Below, in pieces: positions 26,034-33,975 of a stretch of DNA of 64,000 bases. The notes under the pieces were generated by a model, which saw nothing but the letters and a program-made list of their open reading frames with translations, was not told the DNA's origin and searched no databases. Location: NCBI GenBank assembly GCA_000403215.2, contig KE159560.1, positions 186,591 through 250,590 of the forward strand. The letters are read 5' to 3'. The position numbers and the translations under genes are program-made. The stretch is from Lachnospiraceae bacterium A4 (GTDB lineage: Bacteria; Bacillota; Clostridia; Lachnospirales; Lachnospiraceae). Position 1 is the first letter of the stretch; every line of letters begins with the position of its first letter.

Positions 26034-26365
26034 AAAATAAAACCGTGTATATAGAAAAATGGGTTTATAACAAACCCAAACTTATGCCAAACCAGGACGG
26101 AAATATCATTCTCATCTCAAAAGGATGTTTTGGACCAGTAGAGGTCTATGAGTGGGGCATAGATGCGAACAAACAAGCATATGAACGCTATGAATGGCTC
26201 GAGAATGATTTTTATCAAAGCGATAACTATTGGATTACCATAACGCAGGAACAATTGCTGCAGCAGATCCAGAATGTTATCGTTTTGTTCAGGAACAACG
26301 GGTTTCCTGACTGGGCGGAGATGTACGAAACAATTCTTGAACAATTAAATTGTGACTTGAAATAA
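26024..26365 (+). CDS. hypothetical protein coupled to the ABC exporter
   Basis: 113 residues, overlapping the exporter gene by 10 bp. Soluble, aromatic-rich (WITITQEQLLQQIQNVIVLF; NNGFPDWAEMYETILEQL). No family is recognised. The overlap suggests coupled translation and possibly an accessory or immunity-like role. Its TAA stop forms part of the junction with the 56-bp repeat that begins at 26365. Confidence 0.65.
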   Translation: MHLKNKTVYIEKWVYNKPKLMPNQDGNIILISKGCFGPVEVYEWGIDANKQAYERYEWLENDFYQSDNYWITITQEQLLQQIQNVIVLFRNNGFPDWAEMYETILEQLNCDLK

Positions 26366-26420
26366 GGAACTGTAGGAAAATAACCGGTGCAACTTGCGCA
26401 GGATATTTTTTACAGTTCCT
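26365..26420. repeat. 56-bp minimal fold-back element, AGGAACTGT family
   Basis: AGGAACTGTAGGAAAATA and the reverse complement AGGAACTGTAAAAAATA form the ends around ~20 bp. The flanks read TAA at both outer junctions of GGAAC...GTTCC, compatible with a 3-bp duplication. The left TAA is the stop codon of the upstream gene. It may double as its terminator. Confidence 0.68.
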
Positions 26421-26434
26421 AAGGGAGGGAAAAC

Positions 26435-26863
26435 ATGGAGTGGACAAAATTAAACAAGAAAGAAGTTATTTATTACTGTAAATCATTTGAGGTTGATTTC
26501 TCTTGTTCGCCATTTAGCTTACAGCTCGAAGAACTTGTTCTCATGTTTCATTATTATGGAATCGAGCAGTTTACAGTAAAAGATATACAGGATTTTTACC
26601 AAAAAATGCAGATACCAAAACCAAAAAGTCAAGGACTCATCACACCGACTCCCGGCAAAATACGGCAAAGTATAGGGCAGATGCAGAATGTGAAATCTAT
26701 AGATGAAAATACTTTTGAGATTGTTCCAGCTAAGAAAGGTCATTTTTTGCCGTTTGATACCAGCATTTATTCCGATGAGATCGAAAAAGGATATCAAGCA
26801 GGAATTGCCAGAAGCAGGATTGAGGGCTATTATGAAAAGTACTGTAATATTTTGAATCTCTAA
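26435..26863 (+). CDS. hypothetical protein
   Basis: 142 residues, preceded by GGGAGGG. The N-terminal half is helical (SLQLEELVLMFHYYGIEQFT). A Pro-rich linker (MQIPKPKSQGLITPTPGKIR) leads to a basic C-terminal segment (YQAGIARSRIEGYYEKYCNI). No family is recognised and there is no signal peptide. It starts 15 bp after the 56-bp repeat, so its promoter may lie within or before that repeat. Confidence 0.6.
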   Translation: MEWTKLNKKEVIYYCKSFEVDFSCSPFSLQLEELVLMFHYYGIEQFTVKDIQDFYQKMQIPKPKSQGLITPTPGKIRQSIGQMQNVKSIDENTFEIVPAKKGHFLPFDTSIYSDEIEKGYQAGIARSRIEGYYEKYCNILNL

Positions 26864-26906
26864 ACTTATGTTGCATCATGATAGAAAGATGAGAGGAGTG
26901 CGTATT

Positions 26907-27578
26907 ATGAAAAGAACTTATCAAAAAAGCTGTGTGTTTATGTTGGGACTTTCGCTGTGTACCTTGCTCACAGCATGTAAAATTGGAGACCACAACGTAT
27001 TTGAATTTTATACAGACAACAACGGAGAAAAACATTTTATGCTTGTTGGCAAGCACAATATGCAAGGTCCAGACAGCGAAACGATGTCAGAAGAACAGTC
27101 AGATTTGACCGGTGAAACTTCGTCTAGCAAGCCGCAAGATGCAGACAGCGAAACGATAATAGAAGAATCATTGGAACTATCTAGTGATGCAGCGTCAAAC
27201 AGCACTGAAAATGCTGAAAATCCGAAAAGCATTGTTGGAAGATCTCTGAAAAGAGGGTGGACCTCCTCTGACCACTCCATTTTAAAGGGAAAAGATGTGC
27301 AGGTAAACGAGGACAGTAAGTTGTTTTCAGTTGATTTAGGGCAGGAAAAAGAAGTTACCATTTCCTATAACATTGTATTAGAGACAGGTACATACCAGCT
27401 TGTACAAATCAGTCCAGACGGTTCAAAACATGTTTTATGCGACAGCAATAACATGCAGGCAGATGAAACGATATTGTTTGAACAAGGGAAAAATGAGATC
27501 TATATTTTAAGCAGTGATGCAGTTTTCAAAAAAATAAATCTATCAATCGAAGGGATAGAGATGTCTGACTTCATGTGA
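26907..27578 (+). CDS. putative lipoprotein with Ser/Glu-rich linker
   Basis: 223 residues from ATG 26907 (GAGAGGAG upstream). Signal peptide with lipobox LLTAC, so anchored at the membrane outer face. It continues with a low-complexity acidic linker holding two related units (QGPDSETMSEEQSDLTGE and KPQDADSETIIEESLELS) and a C-terminal beta-rich domain of ~90 residues. No enzymatic motif is seen; it could sense or bind a ligand at the envelope. Confidence 0.75.
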   Translation: MKRTYQKSCVFMLGLSLCTLLTACKIGDHNVFEFYTDNNGEKHFMLVGKHNMQGPDSETMSEEQSDLTGETSSSKPQDADSETIIEESLELSSDAASNSTENAENPKSIVGRSLKRGWTSSDHSILKGKDVQVNEDSKLFSVDLGQEKEVTISYNIVLETGTYQLVQISPDGSKHVLCDSNNMQADETILFEQGKNEIYILSSDAVFKKINLSIEGIEMSDFM

Positions 27579-27692
27579 TCATTGCCATATAAGCAATGAA
27601 AGACATTCAATATCATGGCATTGTGTAGGCTTTTGTGGTAAGATAATAACGATAAACTATTCATAAACACTTGGAATTTGGAGGCATAACAG

Positions 27693-28322
27693 ATGATTTC
27701 TACAAGAATTAAAGATGTTGATATGGTATTTGAAACGTCACCTTCAATTTTTTCGCCCAATTCGATTGACAATGGTACATTAGCCATGTTATCAGTTGTA
27801 GATTTCTCACCGTATGATAAAGTACTGGATTTGGGTTGTGGGTATGGCATTGTAGGTATACTAGCAGGCAAACTGATCGGTGAAGAAAACGTCGTAATGT
27901 GTGATGTTTCTGAGCAGGCGATAGCGTATGCAGCAATGAATTTGCGCAGGAACCATGTGCCCAATATTAGAATTACAGTGAGTGATGGCTACAATAATAT
28001 AGAAGAAGGGGATTTTACACTGATATTGTCTAATCCACCCTATCACGCAGATTTTTCTGTTCCAAAACATTTTATTGAGGTTGGATATAAAAAATTGGTT
28101 ATAGGCGGAAAGCTGGTTATGGTTACAAAGAGACTTGACTGGTACAAAAATAAGCTGACTTCTATCTTTGGTGGCGTTAAGGTTCATGAAATAGACGGAT
28201 ATTATGTTTTTGTTGCAGAGAAAAGAATCCAATCCAGAAAAGAGAAGGAGAAAACGACAAACACATTATCCAAAAAATTACAACGTAAACAGCAGCGCAG
28301 TAAAATTCATCGAAAAAAATAA
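27693..28322 (+). CDS. RsmC/RlmG-like methyltransferase (MTS domain)
   Basis: 209 residues. Methyltransferase small domain: motif I VLDLGCGYGIVGILAG, and the catalytic motif SNPPYH (NPPY) used by guanine-N2 and adenine-N6 methylases. Likely substrates are rRNA bases, as for RsmC/RlmG. A Lys/Arg/Gln-rich tail of ~30 residues (KKLQRKQQRSKIHRKK) is suited to RNA binding. TTGGAGG precedes the ATG. Confidence 0.85.
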   Translation: MISTRIKDVDMVFETSPSIFSPNSIDNGTLAMLSVVDFSPYDKVLDLGCGYGIVGILAGKLIGEENVVMCDVSEQAIAYAAMNLRRNHVPNIRITVSDGYNNIEEGDFTLILSNPPYHADFSVPKHFIEVGYKKLVIGGKLVMVTKRLDWYKNKLTSIFGGVKVHEIDGYYVFVAEKRIQSRKEKEKTTNTLSKKLQRKQQRSKIHRKK

Positions 28323-28333
28323 ATTATATTTGA

Positions 28334-28380
28334 CAAAAGGAGTTGTGCGCAAGTATACCAAATGCGCCAAACTCCTTTTG
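28334..28380. terminator. bidirectional terminator between convergent genes
   Basis: Arms CAAAAGGAGTT (28334-28344) and AACTCCTTTTG (28370-28380) are perfectly complementary, with an inner GCGCA/TGCGC pairing. Located between the RsmC-like gene and the minus-strand XRE gene. Confidence 0.75.
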
Positions 28381-28391
28381 CTCCAATATCC

Positions 28392-28844
28392 CTATTCTTT
28401 TCGGCCCAGCTTCTGAACACAGATCAAGATGACAATTGCAGTCGCAATCAGAAATTCCGAGAAAATCACAGATGCATTCCATATTTCAAAATAATAATGT
28501 CCGATAAAATATACCGCAATGTAGATCAGATACACTGCAACTGCATACAGGATACAGCCAGAAACCTGCCGCTGTTTTTGTTCCCGCACAAGCATCTGTT
28601 GTTGCTGTTTTTCCAGCATGTTTGTTTTCACTGACAAATCATCAATCTCGGACGATTTGAGCAGATAATCAGTAGAGACATCAAAAACTGCACTTAATGC
28701 CACGATTTTTTCCAGTTCAGGCGTCGCCTGTCCGCTTTCCCATTTTGAGACAGATTGTCTCGACACCTCCAGCTTTTCAGCAAGCTGCTCTTGTGTCAGA
28801 TTGTTTGCCTTTCGAAGTGTTAATAATTTTTCTGAAAAATCCAT
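28392..28844 (-). CDS. XRE-family regulator with two membrane segments
   Basis: 150 residues. N-terminal XRE HTH (NLTQEQLAEKLEVSRQSVSK, WESGQATPELEK) and then a Gln-rich coiled linker. Two hydrophobic segments follow (SGCILYAVAVYLIYIAVYFI and VIFSEFLIATAIVILICV), so the regulator is membrane-tethered. This architecture is common in Clostridia; the signal is unknown. The promoter region faces the Rpn gene. Confidence 0.85.
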   Translation of the reverse strand: MDFSEKLLTLRKANNLTQEQLAEKLEVSRQSVSKWESGQATPELEKIVALSAVFDVSTDYLLKSSEIDDLSVKTNMLEKQQQQMLVREQKQRQVSGCILYAVAVYLIYIAVYFIGHYYFEIWNASVIFSEFLIATAIVILICVQKLGRKE

Positions 28845-28994
28845 ATGTTTCTCCTCCTTGTCTTGATGTTTATATCATAACAAAAAATGTATAGATTCAC
28901 TATATCGTTACCTGTACATCTGTGCAACCAGCGGTAGAACCGCGGTGACAATTTGTGGAAATGGGAAGTTTTTTGCTCTTTTGCCCGATTGATC

Positions 28995-29073
28995 TATAAT
29001 TTTACAGGAGAAATATAAATAAAAGCAACTATGAAGTAGTAGATTGCTACCGTGTGGCTGCTTTTTTATATAC
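28995..29073 (+). ncRNA. possible short terminated transcript
   Basis: A TATAAT at 28995-29000 is followed about 20 bp on by a hairpin. The outer stem AAAAGCA/TGCTTTT encloses GTAG/CTAC and ends in a six-T tract near 29069. This would give a ~65-nt RNA or a leader that terminates before the Rpn gene. The -35 is poor. The rest of 28845-29222 shows only a GCGGT/ACCGC hairpin at 28931-28943. Confidence 0.35.
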
Positions 29074-29222
29074 AAATTAGGTTCGATGTAGAATTAACAA
29101 GATACTGTTGATTGAAACTTCAGAATACCTGTGATACTATGATTACAGGAGATAAAAATATCCTCCGTAAGGAAAAAACAGCACTCATAAAAACTTACCA
29201 GAACAGGAGAGCAGTAGAATAC

Positions 29223-30263
29223 ATGACTATGCAGGATAAAGAACACACACAGAAAAATCATACCGACAATGCGCATGACAAGGGATACAAGAGGATATTT
29301 TCGATCAAAAAGAATTTCCTAGATTTTATCAAAAAATACATCGCGCTTGACTGGATGATGCCTCTCGAAGAAAAAGATTTGGAACTGATTGACAAAGAAT
29401 TTATTACAGACCAGTTTGATACCTATGAATCTGATTTAGTCTATAAGGTGTATACAACGAAAGGCGTCATATATTTGTTCTTCCTTTTTGAGCTGCAAAG
29501 TTTCAATGATTTTACTATGCCCTTTCGGTTACTAGTATATATGACGGCAATCTGGCTGGACTACTTTAAAAACTGTGATAAAAATGAACGCAGCAGGAAG
29601 GATTACAGGCTGCCAGCCATTATGCCCATCGTCCTGTATAACGGCGAGCGCAGCTGGACTGCACCGTGCAGGTTCAGCCAGATGATCGATCAGGCGGAGC
29701 TATTTGGGAAATATGTTGTAGACTTTGAATATGCACTCGTATCTGTCAATAAGCTCACAGAATCCGAAATCAGCAATTCAAACACACTGATCGACAACAT
29801 ATTTCTGGCAGACAGGAAACGGACAAGGCAGGAATGGACAGACGGCATCGCAGGGCTGATGCACCGGATCAGAACAATGGATACAAACGACTTAAATGAA
29901 TGGATTACATGGTTTTCAAATGTCATACGGAAACTGAACGAAAAAGAACGGGCAGAATGGATAGAACAGTTAAGAAAGGGAGATGAGAAAGATATGTGCA
30001 GTTCATTTGAAAGACTTTTAAATAAAGAAAAGGCAGAGGGATGGAAAGATGGCAGAGCAGAGGGAAGAAAAGAGGGCAAAGCGGAAGACCGGGCAGAAGC
30101 TGTAATTGAACTTCTTGAAGATCTTGGAGAACTTTCAGATTCACTCAAAACCTGCATTCTGCAACAGACGGATTTAGAATTATTGAAAAAATGGCATAAA
30201 GCTGCCGCAAGAGCGGAATCCATAGAGGCATTTGAACAGGCTGTGGGACTGGTGCAGATATAG
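29223..30263 (+). CDS. Rpn-family recombination-promoting nuclease / putative transposase
   Basis: 346 residues from ATG 29223 (GGAGAG upstream); the longer frame to 29112 has no ribosome site. The N-terminal part matches Rpn/PDDEXK_2 proteins: HDKGYKRIFSIKKNFLDFIK, then ESDLVYKVYTTKGVIYLFFL followed by FELQS, carrying the PD-(D/E)XK-type D...ExQ core, and AIMPIVLYNGERSWTA. The C-terminus has the usual EGWKDGRAEGRKEGKAEDRA repeat region. Rpn proteins are DNA endonucleases linked to recombination and possibly phage defence. It is followed 19 bp on by the A8-broken gene. Confidence 0.85.
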   Translation: MTMQDKEHTQKNHTDNAHDKGYKRIFSIKKNFLDFIKKYIALDWMMPLEEKDLELIDKEFITDQFDTYESDLVYKVYTTKGVIYLFFLFELQSFNDFTMPFRLLVYMTAIWLDYFKNCDKNERSRKDYRLPAIMPIVLYNGERSWTAPCRFSQMIDQAELFGKYVVDFEYALVSVNKLTESEISNSNTLIDNIFLADRKRTRQEWTDGIAGLMHRIRTMDTNDLNEWITWFSNVIRKLNEKERAEWIEQLRKGDEKDMCSSFERLLNKEKAEGWKDGRAEGRKEGKAEDRAEAVIELLEDLGELSDSLKTCILQQTDLELLKKWHKAAARAESIEAFEQAVGLVQI

Positions 30264-30282
30264 CAATGGAGGGGACGATATC

Positions 30283-31156
30283 ATGACTTTTGAACAGGAA
30301 TTTACAAACCAGCTCATACGTCTTGCAGAATGCCGTATAGACTCTGCGGCATGGCAGAGTTGGTGGGCGCTGCATTCAGAAGAGGTAAAAAAAATGGGTT
30401 GGCAGCGGGGAATACCTGTTTTTAGACTGCCATATAGGCACCTATGGACCCGATATCTATATCGCAATGGCAACATGCCAAAAAGGAGCAGAACAATATT
30501 TGACAAGGAAAGAGATTCCATTTCAGCATGCTACGCTCTATGAAGAAGGGGCAGACAGAGAGCGGAGACTTTATGCTGAAAAATTGGAGCAGGAGCGCAG
30601 AAAGCAGCAGGAGGAACGGCAAAAAGAATATGAACAGAAAAAGTGCAGACGCAGGGCGTTTTTAGATTATCAGATACCAGAGGCAAACAAGTTGAAAACA
30701 GGGTTGCGCACAGTGCCGGCAGATGCCGATGAGCTCGAACTGATCAAGCTGCTTATCGAATGGACAGAATATTTGGCGCAGGAAAAATACAAAGAAGCCT
30801 TCGAGATGTTTCTACTAGATGAAAAGAACGAATTGGACTGGACGCCAGCGCTGCTGGAATCCGCGGTTTATACGTATGGATGTCCCGGCTATACAAGGGA
30901 GGAAGCAGAACAGGAATTTGGTTCTGCTGATTATAAAGTGACCTCGCTGCTGGACAATCCCGATAAAGATGAAATTATCACAGGGATTGACATTTCGTCA
31001 GATTTTGGCTGGATGGGCAAAGAGGATATCGCAGTAATTCACTATGATAATGTCCCACTAAACGGAAAAATGAGTGATCTGACAGCCCGCTTTTTTGTCC
31101 GTAAAATCAGTGAGGACGAACTGACACTGGCATTTATTGATTTGCATGTGATGTAG
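30283..31156 (+). pseudogene. hypothetical gene split by a frameshift at an A8 tract
   Basis: From ATG 30283 (GGAGGGG upstream) the frame encodes MTFEQEFTNQLIRLAECRID... to EEVKK, then leaves the coding frame in an eight-A run at 30387-30394. With seven A the frame would continue WVGSGEYLFLDCHIGTYGPD and join the long open frame ending at 31156. That frame has a charged coiled region (RERRLYAEKLEQERRKQQEE) and a conserved C-terminus (DDFGWMGKED-like). The full product would be ~291 residues of unknown function. The cause could be a mutation, sequencing error, phase variation or transcriptional slippage. The 30467 start that opens the second part has no ribosome site. Confidence 0.7.
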
Positions 31157-31173
31157 AATGAACAAAATAGAAT

Positions 31174-31202
31174 TTGTATTCAATCGAAATATATGGTATG
31201 AT
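31174..31202 (+). promoter_or_regulatory. promoter of the small gene and hisS
   Basis: TTGTAT (31174-31179), 17-bp spacer, TATGAT (31197-31202), 39 bp before the 82-residue gene. Confidence 0.5.
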
Positions 31203-31240
31203 ACGATATGATAATGATATGACTAAAGGAGGAGTATAAT

Positions 31241-31489
31241 ATGGCAGTATTCAGTGGTCTGGAAGATATGGATGAGCTTGAGGCGAAAAAGCAGCGCCAG
31301 CAAGAGCAGGAAATCGACGATATTATCAAGATGCTTGACAGCAAGACCGAAAACGGCGTGAGCCGCATCAAGGTCAATGTGTCGGACGAGCAGCAGGAGG
31401 GCACCGTCAACACCCAGTACCACCACGGACGTTGTGACGTGGGCAGTCCGTGGTCAAAAGGAACTGTCGGAAATTTTGGTTGTGATTGA
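31241..31489 (+). CDS. conserved small protein upstream of hisS
   Basis: 82 residues, preceded by AAAGGAGG. The N-terminal half is a charged helix (GLEDMDELEAKKQRQQEQEI). The C-terminal half has YHHGRCDVGSPWSKG and a final Cys, suggesting metal binding. Similar small proteins occur in Lachnospiraceae but have no assigned role. Placed 36 bp before hisS in the same orientation. Confidence 0.7.
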   Translation: MAVFSGLEDMDELEAKKQRQQEQEIDDIIKMLDSKTENGVSRIKVNVSDEQQEGTVNTQYHHGRCDVGSPWSKGTVGNFGCD

Positions 31490-31525
31490 GTGTGACATAG
31501 TATATAAAAGAAATGAGGTACAGTT

Positions 31526-32788
31526 ATGGCACTGAACAAAAAGCCCGTGACAGGCATGAAGGATATCATGCCGGAAGAAATGCAGATTCGTGATTACGTG
31601 ATCAGTGTAATCAAAGAAACATATGGTAAATTTGGATTTACTCCGATGGAAACGCCCTGTATGGAAAATATCGAAAATCTCAGCAGCAAGCAGGGCGGCG
31701 AAAATGAAAAACTGATATTTAAAATCTTAAAAAGGGGAGAAAAGCTCAATCTTGAAACAGCGCAGTCAGAGTCCGATGTTGTGGATTTTGGAATGCGCTA
31801 TGATTTGACGGTTCCTCTCGTGAGATATTACGCAAACCATGCCAACGAGCTGCCTTCCCCGTTCAAGGCATTGCAGATCGGAAATGTATGGCGGGCAGAC
31901 AAGCCGCAAAAAGGCAGATACCGCCAGTTTATGCAGTGTGATATTGACATACTTGGCGAGGAGTCCAATCTCGCAGAGATCGAGCTGATTCTTGCGACGA
32001 CCACCACACTGGGCAAACTGGGCTTCAAGAATTTTCAGATTCGGATTAATGACCGCAGACTCTTAAAGGCAATGGCAGCCTACAGTGGTTTTGAGGAGAA
32101 AGATTTTGATGATGTGTTTATCACATTGGACAAAATGGACAAGATCGGCTTGGAAGGTGTGGCGCGCGAACTGATTGCAGACGGATACGACAGCGGCAGC
32201 GTTGAAAAATATCTCGCACTGTTTCGGGATCTGGACGCGTCAGAGGACAGACTGTCTTTTATCGAGGAAAAGATGACTGGATTTTTTGACGAGGAAGCCA
32301 AGGCGGGCTTTCGTGAGATTATCGAGAGCGTCAATGCCACAAAAGACGACTGTTTCCAGCTTGTCTTTGATCCTGCATTGGTGCGCGGTATGTCCTATTA
32401 TACAGGCACAATCTTTGAGATCATGATGCCTGAGCTTGGCATAAGCTGTGGCGGCGGCGGGCGCTATGACAAGATGGTCGGCAGGTTTACAGGGAAAGAT
32501 GTACCTGCGTGCGGCTTTTCCATCGGCTTTGAGCGCATTATACTGATTCTGATGGAGAGCAGCTTCAAGGTGCCAAACCAGAGCAAAAAGACAGCGTACT
32601 TGATTGAAAAAGGAGTGTCCGGCGACCGGCTTTGTGAGATTATTGCAGAGGCACAGCGAGAGAGACAGGACGGCACACAAGTGCTTGTGGCCCGCATGAA
32701 CAAGAATAAAAAATTCCAGAAGGAGCAGCTCACCGCCCAAGGCTATGAGGAGTTTAAGCAGTTTTATAAAGATGAGTTAAAGAAGTAG
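31526..32788 (+). CDS. hisS: histidyl-tRNA synthetase
   Basis: 420 residues, class II synthetase. Motif 2 WRADKPQKGRYRQFMQCDID, the His-specific loop LVRGMSYYTGTIFEI and motif 3 GFSIGFERI are all present, followed by the anticodon-binding domain. It charges tRNA-His in the cytoplasm. Length is normal. ATG 31526 has AAGAAATGAGG upstream. The nth gene follows at 13 bp. Confidence 0.96.
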   Translation: MALNKKPVTGMKDIMPEEMQIRDYVISVIKETYGKFGFTPMETPCMENIENLSSKQGGENEKLIFKILKRGEKLNLETAQSESDVVDFGMRYDLTVPLVRYYANHANELPSPFKALQIGNVWRADKPQKGRYRQFMQCDIDILGEESNLAEIELILATTTTLGKLGFKNFQIRINDRRLLKAMAAYSGFEEKDFDDVFITLDKMDKIGLEGVARELIADGYDSGSVEKYLALFRDLDASEDRLSFIEEKMTGFFDEEAKAGFREIIESVNATKDDCFQLVFDPALVRGMSYYTGTIFEIMMPELGISCGGGGRYDKMVGRFTGKDVPACGFSIGFERIILILMESSFKVPNQSKKTAYLIEKGVSGDRLCEIIAEAQRERQDGTQVLVARMNKNKKFQKEQLTAQGYEEFKQFYKDELKK

Positions 32789-32801
32789 CAGAAAGAGATA
32801 T

Positions 32802-33458
32802 ATGAGAAAAAAGAGCAAAAAGAGAAAGAAGGCGTTTGCGCTTGAGATCATAGAGCGACTCAAGAAGGCGTATCCAGACTCAGACTGTACACTAGATTAC
32901 AATGAGGCGTGGAAGCTGCTAGTCAGTGTGCGTCTGGCGGCACAGTGCACCGACGCGAGAGTCAATGTAATCGTGCAGGACTTGTATGCAGAGTATCCAA
33001 CGATCGACGCCATAGCAAATGCCGATGTTGAGGAGATTGAGCGCATTGTCAGACCATGCGGACTGGGGCGCAGTAAAGCAAGGGACATCAGCGCCTGTAT
33101 GAAAATGCTGCGGGACGATTTTGACTGCAAGGTACCCGATGAGTTTAACACGCTGTTAAAACTTCCGGGTGTCGGGAGAAAGAGTGCAAATCTCATCATG
33201 GGAGATGTGTTTGGCAAACCGGCGATCGTGACAGATACGCACTGTATACGACTCACAAACCGCATGGGACTGGTGGATGGAATCAAAGAACCAAAAAAGG
33301 TAGAAATGGCATTGTGGGAGTTGATTCCGCCAGAGGAGGGCAATCAATTCTGCCACAGGCTTGTAGATCATGGACGTGAGATTTGTACGGCAAGGACAAA
33401 ACCGTATTGTGACAGATGTTGTCTGAACGATATCTGTGAGAAACATATTAACGAGTAG
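32802..33458 (+). CDS. nth: endonuclease III (DNA glycosylase/AP lyase)
   Basis: 218 residues. Helix-hairpin-helix LPGVGRKSANLIMGDVFGKP with the catalytic Lys, the catalytic Asp in VTDTHCIRLTNRMGL, and a C-terminal [4Fe-4S] cluster motif in CTARTKPYCDRCCLNDIC. The first Cys spacing is 7 rather than the usual 6. It removes oxidised pyrimidines and cleaves the abasic site. The stop codon lies inside the stem of the shared terminator. Confidence 0.95.
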   Translation: MRKKSKKRKKAFALEIIERLKKAYPDSDCTLDYNEAWKLLVSVRLAAQCTDARVNVIVQDLYAEYPTIDAIANADVEEIERIVRPCGLGRSKARDISACMKMLRDDFDCKVPDEFNTLLKLPGVGRKSANLIMGDVFGKPAIVTDTHCIRLTNRMGLVDGIKEPKKVEMALWELIPPEEGNQFCHRLVDHGREICTARTKPYCDRCCLNDICEKHINE

Positions 33459-33476
33459 GAGGAAAACCCTACTCGT
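33451..33476. terminator. shared terminator of nth and comFB
   Basis: ACGAGTAGG / CCTACTCGT, a 9-bp perfect stem with an 8-nt loop, followed by TTTTCG on the plus strand. It overlaps the nth stop and abuts the comFB stop. Confidence 0.75.
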
Positions 33477-33747
33477 TTTCGTCATGATGAGGATGCGAAC
33501 CTATTTTATTGATGGCTGTGACAACAGCGGTAAGAATTTCAGTTTTTGCCTGTGTGGACGAGGTATTTAGTTTATGAAACAGTGCACCAGCGTCTGTTCT
33601 GACATAGTTAGGTTTTAGGCGGTTGAGCGCATAAGTCGCCATATCCAGCCTGCAAGCCTCACAGGAACAGATCTCTGGCATTGTGGGAAGCAGTTTTTTA
33701 AGCTGGTACTCCACATCATCCTCCATGATATTCTTTAAGCCTTCCAT
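33469..33747 (-). CDS. comFB: ComFB-like late competence protein
   Basis: 92 residues from ATG 33747, preceded by GAAAGGGG; the longer frame begins at 33792 without a site. ComFB family pattern: N-terminal VEYQLKKLLPTMPEICSCEA, then CRLDMATYALNRLKPNYV with the Cys residues that bind zinc. In Bacillus it lies in the comF operon; its role in transformation is unclear and it is often found alone in Clostridia. Confidence 0.82.
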   Translation of the reverse strand: MEGLKNIMEDDVEYQLKKLLPTMPEICSCEACRLDMATYALNRLKPNYVRTDAGALFHKLNTSSTQAKTEILTAVVTAINKIGSHPHHDENE

Positions 33748-33975
33748 ACTGTGTACCCCTTTCTTTTGTTTATCGTAATGCACTTCATACATCTAATACT
33801 ATGTTAGTATAAAATTGTCAGATAATCAATAGAATTTTTATATTTTTTCAAACAATATGTTTTTAGATTGACATTCGGGCAGATTAACTATAAACTGGAA
33901 AAACAGGCGGAAGGCAATATTTAAAAGACTTTCGGACATACTAATGGAATGATTAATATAGGACGGAGAATTGAA

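Noticed and set aside
28931-28948. GCGGTAGAACCGCGG, resembling a T-box core
   Set aside because: There is no room for Stem I upstream (the minus-strand XRE gene lies there) and no matching terminator; best read as a simple hairpin.
30232-30543. 103-codon frame as an independent intact gene
   Set aside because: After the A8 tract its sequence is out of frame with the conserved protein; it is the front part of a frameshifted gene.
31463-31476. GGAACTGTCGGAAA inside the 82-residue gene
   Set aside because: It is ordinary coding sequence (KGTVGN) with no inverted partner.
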